Positions 34,608-46,736 of a stretch of DNA of 64,000 bases are shown piece after piece. The translations under genes were made by a program, and so were the position numbers. The first letter of the stretch is position 1. Each line of letters starts with the position of its first letter. Source of the DNA: Gloeophyllum trabeum ATCC 11539 (lineage: Eukaryota; Basidiomycota; Agaricomycetes; Gloeophyllales; Gloeophyllaceae); the NCBI RefSeq assembly GCF_000344685.1, contig NW_006920414.1, forward strand, positions 1,606,677-1,670,676. The letters run 5' to 3'. Under the pieces are notes generated by a model. The model was not told where the DNA came from. It saw nothing but the letters and a program-made list of their open reading frames with translations, and searched no databases.

Positions 34608-36540
34608 CTGTTTTGGGTTTGGTCTGTGAATTACATCCGCCCCCGCGGAATCAGCGAGAAGTATACACGCTTAGACACAGTAGCTACACACGCCAGCGGC
34701 ACATGGAAAGTCGTGTATCGAAACCCTGTCTCATCGCGTTTTGCGTTCGGAACGCCTCTGGGCATTGCAGATGAGGTGCGTATGGATGGAATGTGTAGCT
34801 GTGGGAGCGCCCGGTTGGAGCAGCAATGGAAGCAGTTATTTATAGCACGTTCTTGCCGCGGAGGCAATATATAGGATTTGTGGCATGCAGGGGGGATCTT
34901 GGGTGAATCTGCTTCAAACAACGATCGTCTTCTAGCTGCATGTGCATGAAGGGTTATCGATATTGGTGCTGGAGGGACTTCGTGCTACCACTCAGGCTGA
35001 ACAAGAGGACTAGGGCATTGTTGGCATAGTGAAGGTCAAGTTCGACCGTCAGGATGCACACAGCGCCCTACACTTTTGTTATTCATCGCCGCTGCCACGA
35101 TTAGAATTTCCCACTCGTCACTTGTGAAATTACTAGTGTAACTCTCTACCCGAGCTGCTGGTATTACTGCTGCTACGTTGCTCTGCGAGTCGGCGCGGCC
35201 TTGCATGAGGCTGAACTGCGGTCTGCTTCCATTTCAAGCTCTGGAAATCAATTGTTAAGTGCAACCATGCATCTGAGTCCATACTAATCGCGGATGCGCG
35301 GACATAATCACGGTGACGAAGGTGCGAGCTGAACAGTTCCGAAGGTACCGACGACGGGCTTCAACGTGACACTCATCTCTGCAGAATTTGGCGAGGATCC
35401 TTGACTGGCATAGGCGGGTTCCCAGCGGCTCCCGTGCAATCTCACGATCTTGTAGTGCTCTGATAGAGTGCTGCAATAACGGTTCAACCAAAGAACACCG
35501 TACGGCTAGGGCTGGGCAAGCAATGGCGATGCGCGCGTCTCTCCTCTGCGATGATACTCAGGGAAATCTTGCGTACTGAGATATAGCACTCATCACGTTT
35601 CCCAGCGTCGTCCCGGAACCATGAACTGGGGCCGCGCTCCCATGATCGCCCAGGCACTTCCTCGCAGATACAGTCCTTGGCTGTCGCGGTGACTCTCAAG
35701 CCACCGATCCTGCCACTCGGAATCAACGAACGAAGCTATTCAAGGTAAATGTTTGTATCGTGGTCACTGGACTGACTCGATGTAGTGACAGCACCGCCGC
35801 ACCGAAGGAGCTGGACATCTGTCGATCCCATTGTCCGCAGTTGTTCCATTCGAGGGACAGCAAGTCCTGAAGGCCTCAGCGCTCACCAATACTTAAAGTT
35901 TGACAACGGTCCCCTGTTCCCCCGACGCAGTGGCGTCGACTCAGGGTCTTCGACGTCGATGTATTGCAGCATGCTGATCCGCTTACAGATCTTTGAATCG
36001 CGATCGGTGGATGTTCCGCTGAGCCTCGCAAGTACCCCTTAATCAGGAGAAGGAGAGGACGCTCATCGCATCCATATACAAGTATCGACAGTCGTATTGG
36101 CGTTGCTTTTGAGGGCGCCCTCGCCATCATGTGATGAACATATTCCATTCTTATATCCCCTCAAGCGGCTTTGACCCGAACGACTAGTCCTGTCGAGCCG
36201 CTGTAAGTGGAGCCACAGGAAGTGTAGGAGAATATCCCTCAGCGATTTGCACACTCCCGGCCAAATCTGGTCAAATCGGTACTGGCTTCGCCGCTTCGGT
36301 GGCCTTCCGCGCTCTTCGTATCTGACTGGGGGAGTAGTCGGTGCAGTAGAGCGGTACTTCTGAGTAAAATTGAAGAGTGCTCCACCAAATCACCAGAAAC
36401 ACCGAAATTGTCATATAAGAAGAGACAAAGGCTCCTCGAAACGTCTCGTTAGCAACATTTCAATGATGCTTAAACGATTCTGAGCGACGTTAGGAACCTA
36501 GTTCCAAAATGACATCGGTTGAAATTGAAAAAGACAATTA
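34608..36540. other. Intergenic, about 1.9 kb
   Basis: Holds the ARP8 promoter on its left side. Only short unconvincing frames otherwise, and no repeats found. Confidence 0.45.
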
Positions 36541-36624
36541 GGGCCTGGCCGGGAATTGAACCCGGGACCTCCTCCAAATGGCTGAGTACCCTAAGAAGGA
36601 ATCATACTACTAGACCACCAGGCC
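36541..36624 (-). tRNA. tRNA-Pro (anticodon AGG) with a 12-nt intron
   Basis: 84 nt on the minus strand. The acceptor GGCCTGG pairs with CCAGGCC. The D arm contains GGTCTAGTAGTATGA, and the T arm is CCGGG-TTCAATT-CCCGG. The anticodon stem CCTTC pairs with GGAGG once a 12-nt intron (36588-36577) is removed from the canonical position one base 3' of the anticodon; the loop is TTAGGG plus T. The mature length is 72 nt before CCA. A TTTTT stretch just downstream (36526-36531 region on this strand) is a Pol III terminator. Confidence 0.93.
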
Positions 36625-36798
36625 GTTAGTCTGTGTTCCCTATTTACCATCATCATCAGTGTGCACTGCATTCCCCCATGGTGTTCCGGGATAGCATGAG
36701 CTGCAATGGCAAATGCGAGATGGAAACATCCCTATTACCGCCCATAATGGATATATAAACTACAAAAGTATAATACAATAAGGCACAGTGTCCGTAGT

Positions 36799-39700
36799 TT
36801 ACCAGAATGCACACCTGAAGTCATAGTCAGATGGAGCTGTAATGGTAGCGGAGACCTCGATACTCACCAACCAGAAAAACATTGGCATAAGTTTTCCAAC
36901 GATGTAGCTTGTAGGATTAATTTCTCTACTTGCTGCTGGACGGTGAGTACAACATCAGGGTTGAAGTCTCGTCCCGTGAGCTTGTGTTGAACCCGATTAT
37001 ATACAGCGAGCGCCCGCTCATTCCGGACTTCCTGCTTCGCGCCAGGGTCGCCCAGAGCTTCTGTGAAAGGCGCACAAAAGTCAGACCTACTTTGTCTCGG
37101 TAGTCAGACTACTCACCGTTGAAAATGTCGTTCTCATCCGCTTTGAGTTTACGTGTCGGACCCTGCGCGTAAGCCGCGACGCGTTGTAATTCGGCAGCTC
37201 GAACAGGATCTGATGACAGGAATTAGCCCTGTACACGGACGAAGATGAGATATTACATACCCTCGCCGCGACGAGCATCAGTATCATGTTGCATGAGCCT
37301 CCAATTGATAAGAGGGTCGTAGACGAAAGCCTCCAACACAGCCATGAGAGATTCCTTATTGTCTCGCAGTACACCCATGGTGATTTCGCAAGTATTGCGG
37401 AAACTTCCCTCAATACCGCTCACCTGAGGAGCAACGTCAATAAACATACACTCTGAGGAATGATCTGGGATAGAATTACCTCCATGGCGTGGGTAAGCAT
37501 TCGAGTTAATCGGAAGGGGATCTTTTCGGGGAATTTCTCGCGGTGCATAGCGACTTCGAAGCAATCGCCGAAGTCAATGTGAACGACCTTCCCGGTCTTA
37601 CGCTCGAGGAGTATATTTGATGGGTGACGATCGCCTAAGCCTAGGATGTGGCCGACCATACTATTCACCGCCAGTGACCTTGTGTACGTGGCACGTCTTT
37701 CCAACCAATGTTCAGAATTGGCACTCTTGAGCCACAGTACGCGGTACAGATCTTGACCCGTGGTGTTCTCGAGAGCATATTCGAATACCTCGACTTTCTG
37801 GAGCAAGATGAGATTTTCGTAGTCGGGGGCCATCTAAATATATGCGAGTCAATATGTCATAAGCAGCAGGGCTGAGGAAAATGGTACCTGTAACATGAGG
37901 CGATACTCTATGTTAAGTAAAACCTTTCGCGACTCGCGATAATCTTTGACCAAGACGTGAAGAGTGTCGCTATCCTGCACCCAGCCACCAAGTCCAGCAT
38001 TAGGCGCCAAAGGTATGACCGGGTAGCATTGGATATGAAGACGCCGCTTGTAGCTGTTCGTATCCACAGAGAGCAACGTGTTAACCAGACTGAACAGCTG
38101 CATAACCCTCTCGTCCTGCCGAAGATCCTCGTGGCCTTCGGAGCGAGAAGTCAGCACCTTTGACCACACTCTTCCACGCGAGGAACAGACCTTTGAGGAC
38201 ATATAGATAGTCGCGACCGTCGCTTCCTCTCAGAGAGAATCGACGAGGACGCTGTTTGGAAGATATGACTGTGAATTTACTGGAGAAGCTGACGATCGTG
38301 ATAATGGGTCGCCCGCTTTGATAGGTTCCTGGTATGCACTTAAGCTTTCCCGGTTACACAGCGACGAAGCAAGATATTACCTGGGACTGCAAGATCTAGG
38401 TTACGCGCTTTTAGGAGTTCGGGGGAAACGTATTGCAGGTCAAGAGTAGTTAGCTGTGGTAACTGCTTCTCGATCTTCTTGAATACCTGCAACGACGGTG
38501 AGAAATATTATACTCGGAAGGATGTGGAAATGCGTTACTAACTCCATAATAGATATCCCAAGCTTTATCCAACTCGGCAGGATCCCCGTATACCCTATAC
38601 CGTCGGCATGCCTCACGTGCTTCATGTAGATCTCGACCGAAGACTTGGGCGAAAGAAGTCTCGCGTGCTGTTGTAGGGCCCTGGAGATTCTTTCAGAATA
38701 TGTCAAAGGTTCGGGGGGACGTGGCGCACGGCTTCCAACATATCATGCAATGGCTCCAAAGCAGCAATCATACCCTCTGGGTCCTTATCCGTGAAGTACA
38801 GTCGCGAGGCTTCTTCCAGGCCCTCGTGCCATAATTCGTGCCATAAGATCGCTACCCTTATGAGCTCCTGGCTAACGAGCAAAGCCTACCAGATATGAGT
38901 CCGTTAACAACGCCGACAGTAACTACAACTCACCTGTTCGACGATGGTAGAGCTATGCTCGCGCATACGGTCCATGATGGCAAGAGCAGCGTTCTTGCGC
39001 GATAAACTTGATGATTTCGAAGCAACAGTCAACGGGTAGATTAACGCTTGGGGATGATGTTTTCCAACGTCTGTCAGGAGATTGTTGATGTTCCTGCGGA
39101 TATTGGCACTCGGCGTCTGGATCCTGGCAATGACCTGCGGTATGACTTCCAGCCACGTGTCGACTTCCACAGTTGCGAATCCACTGCCCATGGCATGACT
39201 AACATCGTCATGCGCACCGTACTTGAACCAAAGGGTCAAGAGCCGCAGCGTGTCTTGCAAAGCGTTCTCATTTCTGAGACCTATCGAGCGGAAGAACCCT
39301 GGAGAAGAGCTCATGTAAGTCAATAACTCAGCAACCTATAGTTCACCGATCAAACCTTGGACGGCAGAGACAATATGGGCAACCAGGCCGGTCCCTACGA
39401 CATCTGTTGTTCTCGTCTCCTCTTGATTTTCCAGATAACCCACGACTTCAAAGTTGGCTAGTGCCCATGTGTGCCAGGCCTTATACCACGTGGAGTCGTA
39501 GTGAGTAGCAAGCAGGTATGAGTGCAATATCTCCTTGATGTTCCTCTATTGCGAAGGCCCGGAGAGGTGAGCGCAACGAACGTCAGCAAAGCGAGGGAGA
39601 CTTACCGATTCCCAGCCATCCTGAGCTTCGGCCTGCCATTGGCCTTGCTTGAAGTAACATCTCGCCAGCAATCTCGATAACTCGTCAAGCTTCTGCTTAG

Positions 39701-42700
39701 AGACGCCAGGTCGCTGCCCACGTTCACTCGTTTCCAGTTGAAGATCTCTGGCAAGGTTGTTCGTGAATTCGTGCAAGAAGTTGAGACATTCTTCTCGAGC
39801 GCCGTTGGCCCACATGAACTTGAGCTGAGCATAAACGACATTCGGTGGTGCCTTGACATGCCGATGATCCCGAAGGAACTGCGGCTAGATGAGACCATCA
39901 AGCTTATGCTGCCAATAACGGGAGCTGAGACATACGCGATCAACGGAGTAGAGCGAGTTCAGGGTTTTCTCAGCCAGGACCATTCGGTCTGACTTCCTAC
40001 ATAAATTTGCGAACTTGATCCACATTACGGGATCGTCTTCCGGATTGAGAACAAGGGTCCTAACTTGCAGTATCCGTTGCCAAACCTCGACGTCTGGCTG
40101 ACAGCCTTGCAGTCTGAGGCACTTCAATTAGACGCTGAGTGCAGGCTAGTAATCGGCGTACCGTTTCATCCAGGTCTTCCGCATAGTCCGCTGGCGATCA
40201 GGCTGGTCAGCGTATTGCTTGTACTGGATGATTTCTTCAAGCTCGGATAGCATCTGCGCTCGAACCATCGTACTAGGATTACTCAGTAAATCTGTCAGGC
40301 AGCCACTGTAAAGCGCTCACTTGTAAGACCGGCTATAGCTCTCTCCGACGAAGGACGTGAGCTCAGGATCTAGAAGATCGCGAGCCTTCGTGATCTGGGT
40401 TAGTGCCTTGGGGAATTGGTTTTGGTGAACACAGAGGATGGCCTTGTAGAATGCGCGATCAGCAGAGTCACTCCTCATCGTCTGAATGTAATCCTCCATC
40501 GAATCCCATTCATTCAATGACCACGCAGCGGCAGTTGCCATCGGTGCAATTTCCCGGCGATCCTCGTGGCTTGCATTAGCCCAGTTCTCCTCGACTTGTG
40601 CTGCAAGCTGATCCCATTCGCCGAGCGCATGCAGGCACTTCATCTTTCCAATAGCGATATCAGGCGCATCGGGATCTTCTTCCGCCTTCTTCTCGTAGGC
40701 GACTAGAGCTTCTTGCCACCGTCCCAATCGTTCGTACCACTCTTCATGCTTGGTTACGTCGTATTGCTCCTTAGCAATCTGCAAAGTTCCCCAAGCCGCG
40801 TCATGCTGCTGGAGTTTGGTGTTGATACCTATCAGTGCTTCGATGATAGTAGGGGATGTTTCCGAGAAGAACTCCAGTTCCTTGTAGTGCAGTGCCTTCG
40901 CGTAGGCATGATATCTCATAGCATACTCCCCAAGGGTACGGTTTTCTATAGGGAGGGGCTTCTCTTCGTGTTCCATGAATTCGGCCAGGTTCAGCAAACG
41001 ATGAATCAACTCGGAAGGTGCCGTATTGGATGTGATAGCATACTCAATGGAGCGCACGAGGTCTTCCTGCGACTCTTGTGAGAAAATACGAGTACAAATA
41101 AGAAATGAAAACAAATACCTGGTACTGGTCGTAGAGCTCGCTCCAGCAAGAAATAAATGCCGCGTTGAATAGTTCCTTGGCGAGGGGTTGATGAATATCC
41201 ACAAGGCTCATACATGCCCTAAGTGCGTGAGACGGAGACTCCTTCATGAACTCCACAGACAGTCGGTGCATCCACTCGTTCCAGTCGTCCTTGGTAGAGA
41301 CTTGCGACACGTCCCAAGCTTGCTTGAGATGTTGTTGGTTCACTGTCATCTTAGATGCTTCCGCAGGCGCGGAGAACTCGGCGGCCTTAGAACTTTCATT
41401 CATCCTATATAATGGAACAGTGAGCGGTCTTTGACTAGAGAGGTAGGAGATTGACACACAGAATTTCCAGGACTCCAGCCTCCTGAGGCAGGCGTTCACC
41501 GTTTAACAGTTTGGAGATGAGATTCTCGTATTTCGGATGGGTGATGCGATGCTTGACCATGCACTATAACCGAGCATCTTAGACTCTACAGGGATTGCAC
41601 AGAGGGAGGGTCAACCTACCTTCTTTATCGTGGGCACAAAAATGGCGAAGTCGGAGCCCAACTGCACGACCAGAGAACAAAGCGTATCCATGACTGTCAT
41701 CCTTAACTCGTTGCTGGCGCTGGCCAGGACGCGATTCAACGGATGAATGATCCGAGATGCGTGGTCAGAGAAGTTGACCTTCCGCGATAAACCGTCGATG
41801 GTCTGTATGGCCCGCTTCCGCAGCCCCGTAGGTGCCTCAGGTCGCTCATAGGTCTTCACGATAATTGGAATAACAAGATGAAGATACTCCTCTATGTTAG
41901 CCCCAAACGTAAGGAATGCGTCGAATACTTTCATCTGCGTGTTGGATCTCTTGTCGTTTAGTTCGCCATCGAAGACTTTGAGCATGAGAGGCAAGATAGT
42001 CGGGAGGAAGGGCTTAAATTCAGCATCCAGAGCTTTACCCAGGGATTCCACCAAGGAAACAATTGGCAGATGCAAGGACGAGTTGTCCCATAGCTCCGTG
42101 ATCAAGCCAAAGATCTCGGGTGTGTAATTCCGAACGTGCTGCTTGATTATACCCACAAGAATAGCAAGCTGCTGTAGATGGAAGTCTTGAACTCTCGCGG
42201 GAGAGATTCTAGTGACTAGTGCAAACGCAGGGATAATCTATAATTTATCTCAGAAAATCAGATCATTGGTGTGAAGGGACATATCTCACTTGAGGCAAGA
42301 ATGTGACACATTTCAGACCCTGCGTCTTGAATATAGACATGATTGCTTCGATTACGGTATGATGATGACTGCTGAGAGACTGATCCTTGAGCACATTGAG
42401 CAATGCATTGATGACCACGGTTTGGTAGTAATCATCAGACGCGGCAGTCGTGTTGCTCTGGGTGAGCGGGATGGCATTAACCGCTGCCACAGACTTCTCG
42501 TCTCCTGCTTCATCGCCTGGCCTAGTCTAAACAATTCATGAGAAACCTCGCGCGTAGATCCCTTACCCGTTCTCAGCCACCCACCTTTCGCCGGTACGGA
42601 TCCAGTGCACCTAGAATACCCAGGACCTTGACAACATCTCTCCTGACATGCGGAGCCTGTTCCGTCTTCAAAATCTTACCCAGCAGCGGGAGAAGTTGCG

Positions 42701-45482
42701 GATAATCCACGAGTGGAGTTATAACATATCCAGTGCTCGAGCACACTTGACCCAGCGTGCAGATCGCCGCGTCTCGCTTGGCCAACGATGGATCAGACAG
42801 TTTGGCAATGATGACTTCCATAAGCTCAGGAACGTGAGGAAGAACATCTTCACCACCAGCGCAAGCCAGCTCCCCGAGACACATGATGACGTTAGCGGCG
42901 ACGCTCGCGTTCGCATCGTTAGCCTTCTGTAAAAGGACTCTTAACATCGGGACAGCATATGGTTTGATGAGTCGTTGCGTAGCCGCTATGAGAGACGTCA
43001 GGAGTCGGGTACATTCCTCTCGGCTTCGGCTGCAGTGAAATCGCCCTTGGTGAGCACAGACAAAGAGAAGGCAGGGTACAACTCACGTTACAGTGGAATA
43101 CTCCAACTCTGTCAATAGTTGGATAAGCGCTTTCCTCAACGAAGGCATGACATAGGCAGGATTATGCATCGCTAATCGGCCTATGAGCCCAACAGCAATT
43201 TCTCGATTTTTGAACACTTCATCGTTGAGCGCGATGAACAACGACCGCACATTCTCTGCTTGTGCCAGATGTTTATCGAAACGTTCATGAAGCGACGACA
43301 GCACCGTCTGACGGATGGTCGGATCTATAGACAGCATAAAGTTCACCATGCTACGAGCTATGAGACATCCACGTACCTGGATCAGCGATCCCCACAGTCA
43401 GAAGCTTGTCGAGAACGTCGCTGATGACCTCGATGGCATGATTGCTGGCTTGGTAGCAGATGGGGTCGCGAATGAAGAGTCGACAGCACGTCAAAGCAGC
43501 CGCCCGCCTGACTTCTGGATGGTCGTCCTCCAAGTACGGCAGGGCGCAAGTGCGCACGAACTCGTTCAATACATGACCTGCATTGCTCGGGTAAGGGAGA
43601 TATCATGCAACCGGGGCAGCGGACTTACCGCTAAAGTCGAAAGTGCCTAAGGTTGTCAGCGCCAACGTGATAAGTTCTGGGGTTTTTGCCGTGCCGGCAG
43701 GCTGAGAGTACGTCGATATTAGGGCACACATTATAGCAAACGCCTCCGTACCTGGGCTCCATTCGCATCCTTTGACGCACTCACGTCGCGAACAAGGGAG
43801 GGTGGTGCTCCTAGAGGCCTGTAAGGCTGTCCACCGAGGATTTGGGAGAGCATATCCAGCAACCGGTCTAACTGGCTGCATGAGACAGCCACTCCATATG
43901 TGGCATCTCACATACGCACCTTGAATAGTCTTCAGAAGCGGGGTTATGTGCCGAGCAATGGCCACAAGCGCCTGTCGCAATGGCTCGCTCAGTCCGCAGC
44001 TGAACATCAAATCCAGTTGGTCATGTAGCAACTTGGTCAAGTTGGGCCCGACGGCCGTAGCCAGCATGCCCACGCATTGGAAGAGCGCTTCCTCTGGAGG
44101 AGCATTCTTCTTCCTGTGGCATAGATGAGCGCAAGCACATGCGTCGGGCGATCGCCTGCTTACCCTCTATTTTGGAGGCCTTGCTTGATTTGTGCCATAA
44201 TGGGCTCGAGAAATTGTTTCATCTCGCTTCCAACGGCAGTTGCAACGTGTCCGATAGCGACAAACGCTGCATTAAAGCGCTTCAGTCTCTAATCGACCGA
44301 ACCAGGGTGGCAATATCACGACGGCATACCAAAAGACCGTTCATTCGGCTTATCCAATTGTGTCAAGAGATGGCTCATGGCTTTGTGGAGGAAGTGTTCG
44401 CAGAATGTCTGTGTGTCGTACGACGCGAGAGTGGGAATCAGTGTTATCACCATCTTCCGCACCAGCGCATCTCGGTGTGACCTAAACTTCAAGATCTGTT
44501 CCGCAGTATCCAGGAACGTCTCTTTCATGAACTACGAAGCATTTTGTCAGCCCAAATGAACGAGGAATGCGCCGTTTATTGAGACTGTGACGAACCATTC
44601 CGCCGTGTAACAGCAGTTCGCGGTAGGTCAGGAGTGACCCATGGATGACCTCCGGCTGGCTCATCTTCAAGCCAAGCTGAGCATCCTGGAAGATCTGCAG
44701 GAGATACGGGCTGAAGGTCTGTCTCTCGCGCTGCATCACTATCTCCAGACATGCAGCCAGCAGCTCGGCGGCCCCCTCCCTAACAATCACTCGGGAGTCC
44801 CGCAGGGGCACGAGGATCTTATCAAAGACGACCCCAATGTGCGAGTGGAAGTATATCGGGCTGTGCCGTGCGAGCTCCTTCAAGATGAGCACGCCCGCGT
44901 AGCGGCCTGGCTCCTGCTTGTCGGACTGGAGTAGCTCGATGGCGGCGGAGACCTCAAATTCCATGAAGCGCTCGCCGAACGCCGCCCCGCCGATTTCTGC
45001 TATCTGGCCGAGCGTCTTGGAGGCGGCGAGCATCACGTTGATGTCGGAGTTGGGGAGGAGGAACTTGACATAGTTGTAGAACCGGAAGAGGTTCCTCCGG
45101 GATTCGATATCCTCCCCCTCGACATCCAGCAGGTGGTCTAGTGTGGTTAGTACGCGGCCGGAGGGACGAGGGCAAGGTCACACACCGATGGCTGTTATCC
45201 CTCCCAACTTCTCCCAGTTATTCTGGCCGTGCACCAGATCGAACAGCCTCCTGTTAATGGTATCGTCCCATACTTTGGCTGCAGCGTCCGAGGACATCTC
45301 GGCGACGGTATTCGAGACCTGTACATGGTGCGTAAGTACTGCAATGCGCAATGCATGTGAGAACGTACATAGCGTCGCAATTCCTTCGCGGCCTGTAACC
45401 GGACATCCGCGCTGCGCGACTTGAGATTTTGGAAAATCAGCCCAAGGTCGTCTGCCTGACCTGAAGAAGCGGCAGAGGACAT
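36799..45482 (-). CDS. TOR1: Target of rapamycin (TOR) PI3K-related protein kinase
   Basis: Many exons, roughly 25. The first are 45482-45369, 45318-45186 and 45137-44596; the last are an exon ending at 36868 and 36814-36799. I did not resolve every splice. The start is [21 protein letters not shown]-terminal HEAT repeats span about 45.5-41.6 kb and the FAT domain about 41.5-38.9 kb. The FRB domain near 38.9-38.5 kb contains [18 protein letters not shown] and [11 protein letters not shown]. The kinase domain at 38.3-37.4 kb has [27 protein letters not shown] and [10 protein letters not shown], with catalytic and metal-binding Asp present. The C-terminal FATC reads [17 protein letters not shown] then SGWCAFW. 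TOR is the catalytic core of TORC1/TORC2, controlling growth and autophagy. The Ser of ASRLYF, whose mutation confers rapamycin resistance, is wild-type. Confidence 0.96.
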
Positions 45483-46736
45483 GGCTGAACAGAATAGAGA
45501 GCCTTGGCCGCGTAACTGGCGTCTACTGGCGTAGATCGCGTTAGATGAGGCACGTGCAAGACCTGTGTGTCCTTGTGTGTCCACCCCGGTGTGGCGTCTG
45601 AGGCTGGTCTATCAAGTCCTCCATGCGGTTGGGTGCCTCTATTTCGCAGCAGTCGCTCTCTATTCCTAGGTTCTATGAAAGTGCATGTGCGTGTATGTGA
45701 TGCTACTGGATTATCTTACACTACAGCGCGATGGTACCATAAATTGAGCCGCAATCAGGCCTGTATCCAAGTTATTCGTCCTAGTGCCGGGGCCCGGGAC
45801 TGCATCAAGTCGCAGTAAGTGCACTGCTTTCACCTTCCACCGGGAATGTTGTGGTAAATGATGCTGGTGCTGCTCTGTTCCTAATTCAGTATGGAGGACA
45901 CCCTAGGACATCCGTTGGACCAGGTCCCGAGTTCAGAGAGTATCACCACAAATCCTCGTGGTGATGCGTACGTTATCTGCCTCATACCAAAGATTCGTCC
46001 AGATCCTACTGGAGAAAGGCTTCCGTCAGTAATTGTCTTCTCCGGGCCCACTTTGCGCGAAGCAGGCGGGAAGGGGTGGCGGTCTTATCTTCGATTTGTG
46101 GTTTGAGTATCTTCGCATGCGACAAAGTCTCTCCCCATTCTCGTGATATCGCCCGGGCTAAATCCGTCTGCCATCAGATGCCCTTGCTGTCTGCGAGTAC
46201 GACGACGCAGCCAACGCGGCAGGGATCCGTGGGTCTGGCGATACACATTGAGCCTAGTGCTGCCAAGTTGTGGGATGTCAGGGGTGCTCGCCGACATCCC
46301 CGCGACAACGACAGAAAGCCAGGCACCCGGCGGTCGGTTTGCGGAGCTGCCTGCAGGATCATGCAGGAGTTTTGATGTTTTTCTCTGACGCCAGTTGGGA
46401 GGTGTTGTCATGTGATGGTGTCTGCGAGCGTCCGTCAGGACCGGGTCGTCTCATCCGAAACTTGAACGCTCCTGCTGTTTATTCTCCCCGTTTAGAAGAA
46501 ATAATGACGCAGACTAGTGTACCAGCGCTCCCTGTAATGACGTCCAGAGTAGACAGAACACAAGACAAGAAATGCGCGGTGTTTGAGACAAGCAGCGACG
46601 GCTTAGGGAATTACTGCATCAGGCGTTGACGCTGCCGCGCCGGTGTGCCAACCGACTATTATAATCCTGCACCACTCGTCCACCACGCCTGCGCCGTCTG
46701 ACTACGCCTTCCTCGTCGTCCTCGCCGTCGTCCGCG
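45483..46736. promoter_or_regulatory. Shared divergent upstream region of TOR1 and ROM2
   Basis: 1254 bp between two outward-pointing starts. A TATTATAAT stretch about 80 bp before the ROM2 ATG (near 46655) is a candidate core promoter element. No gene was seen inside. Confidence 0.5.
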
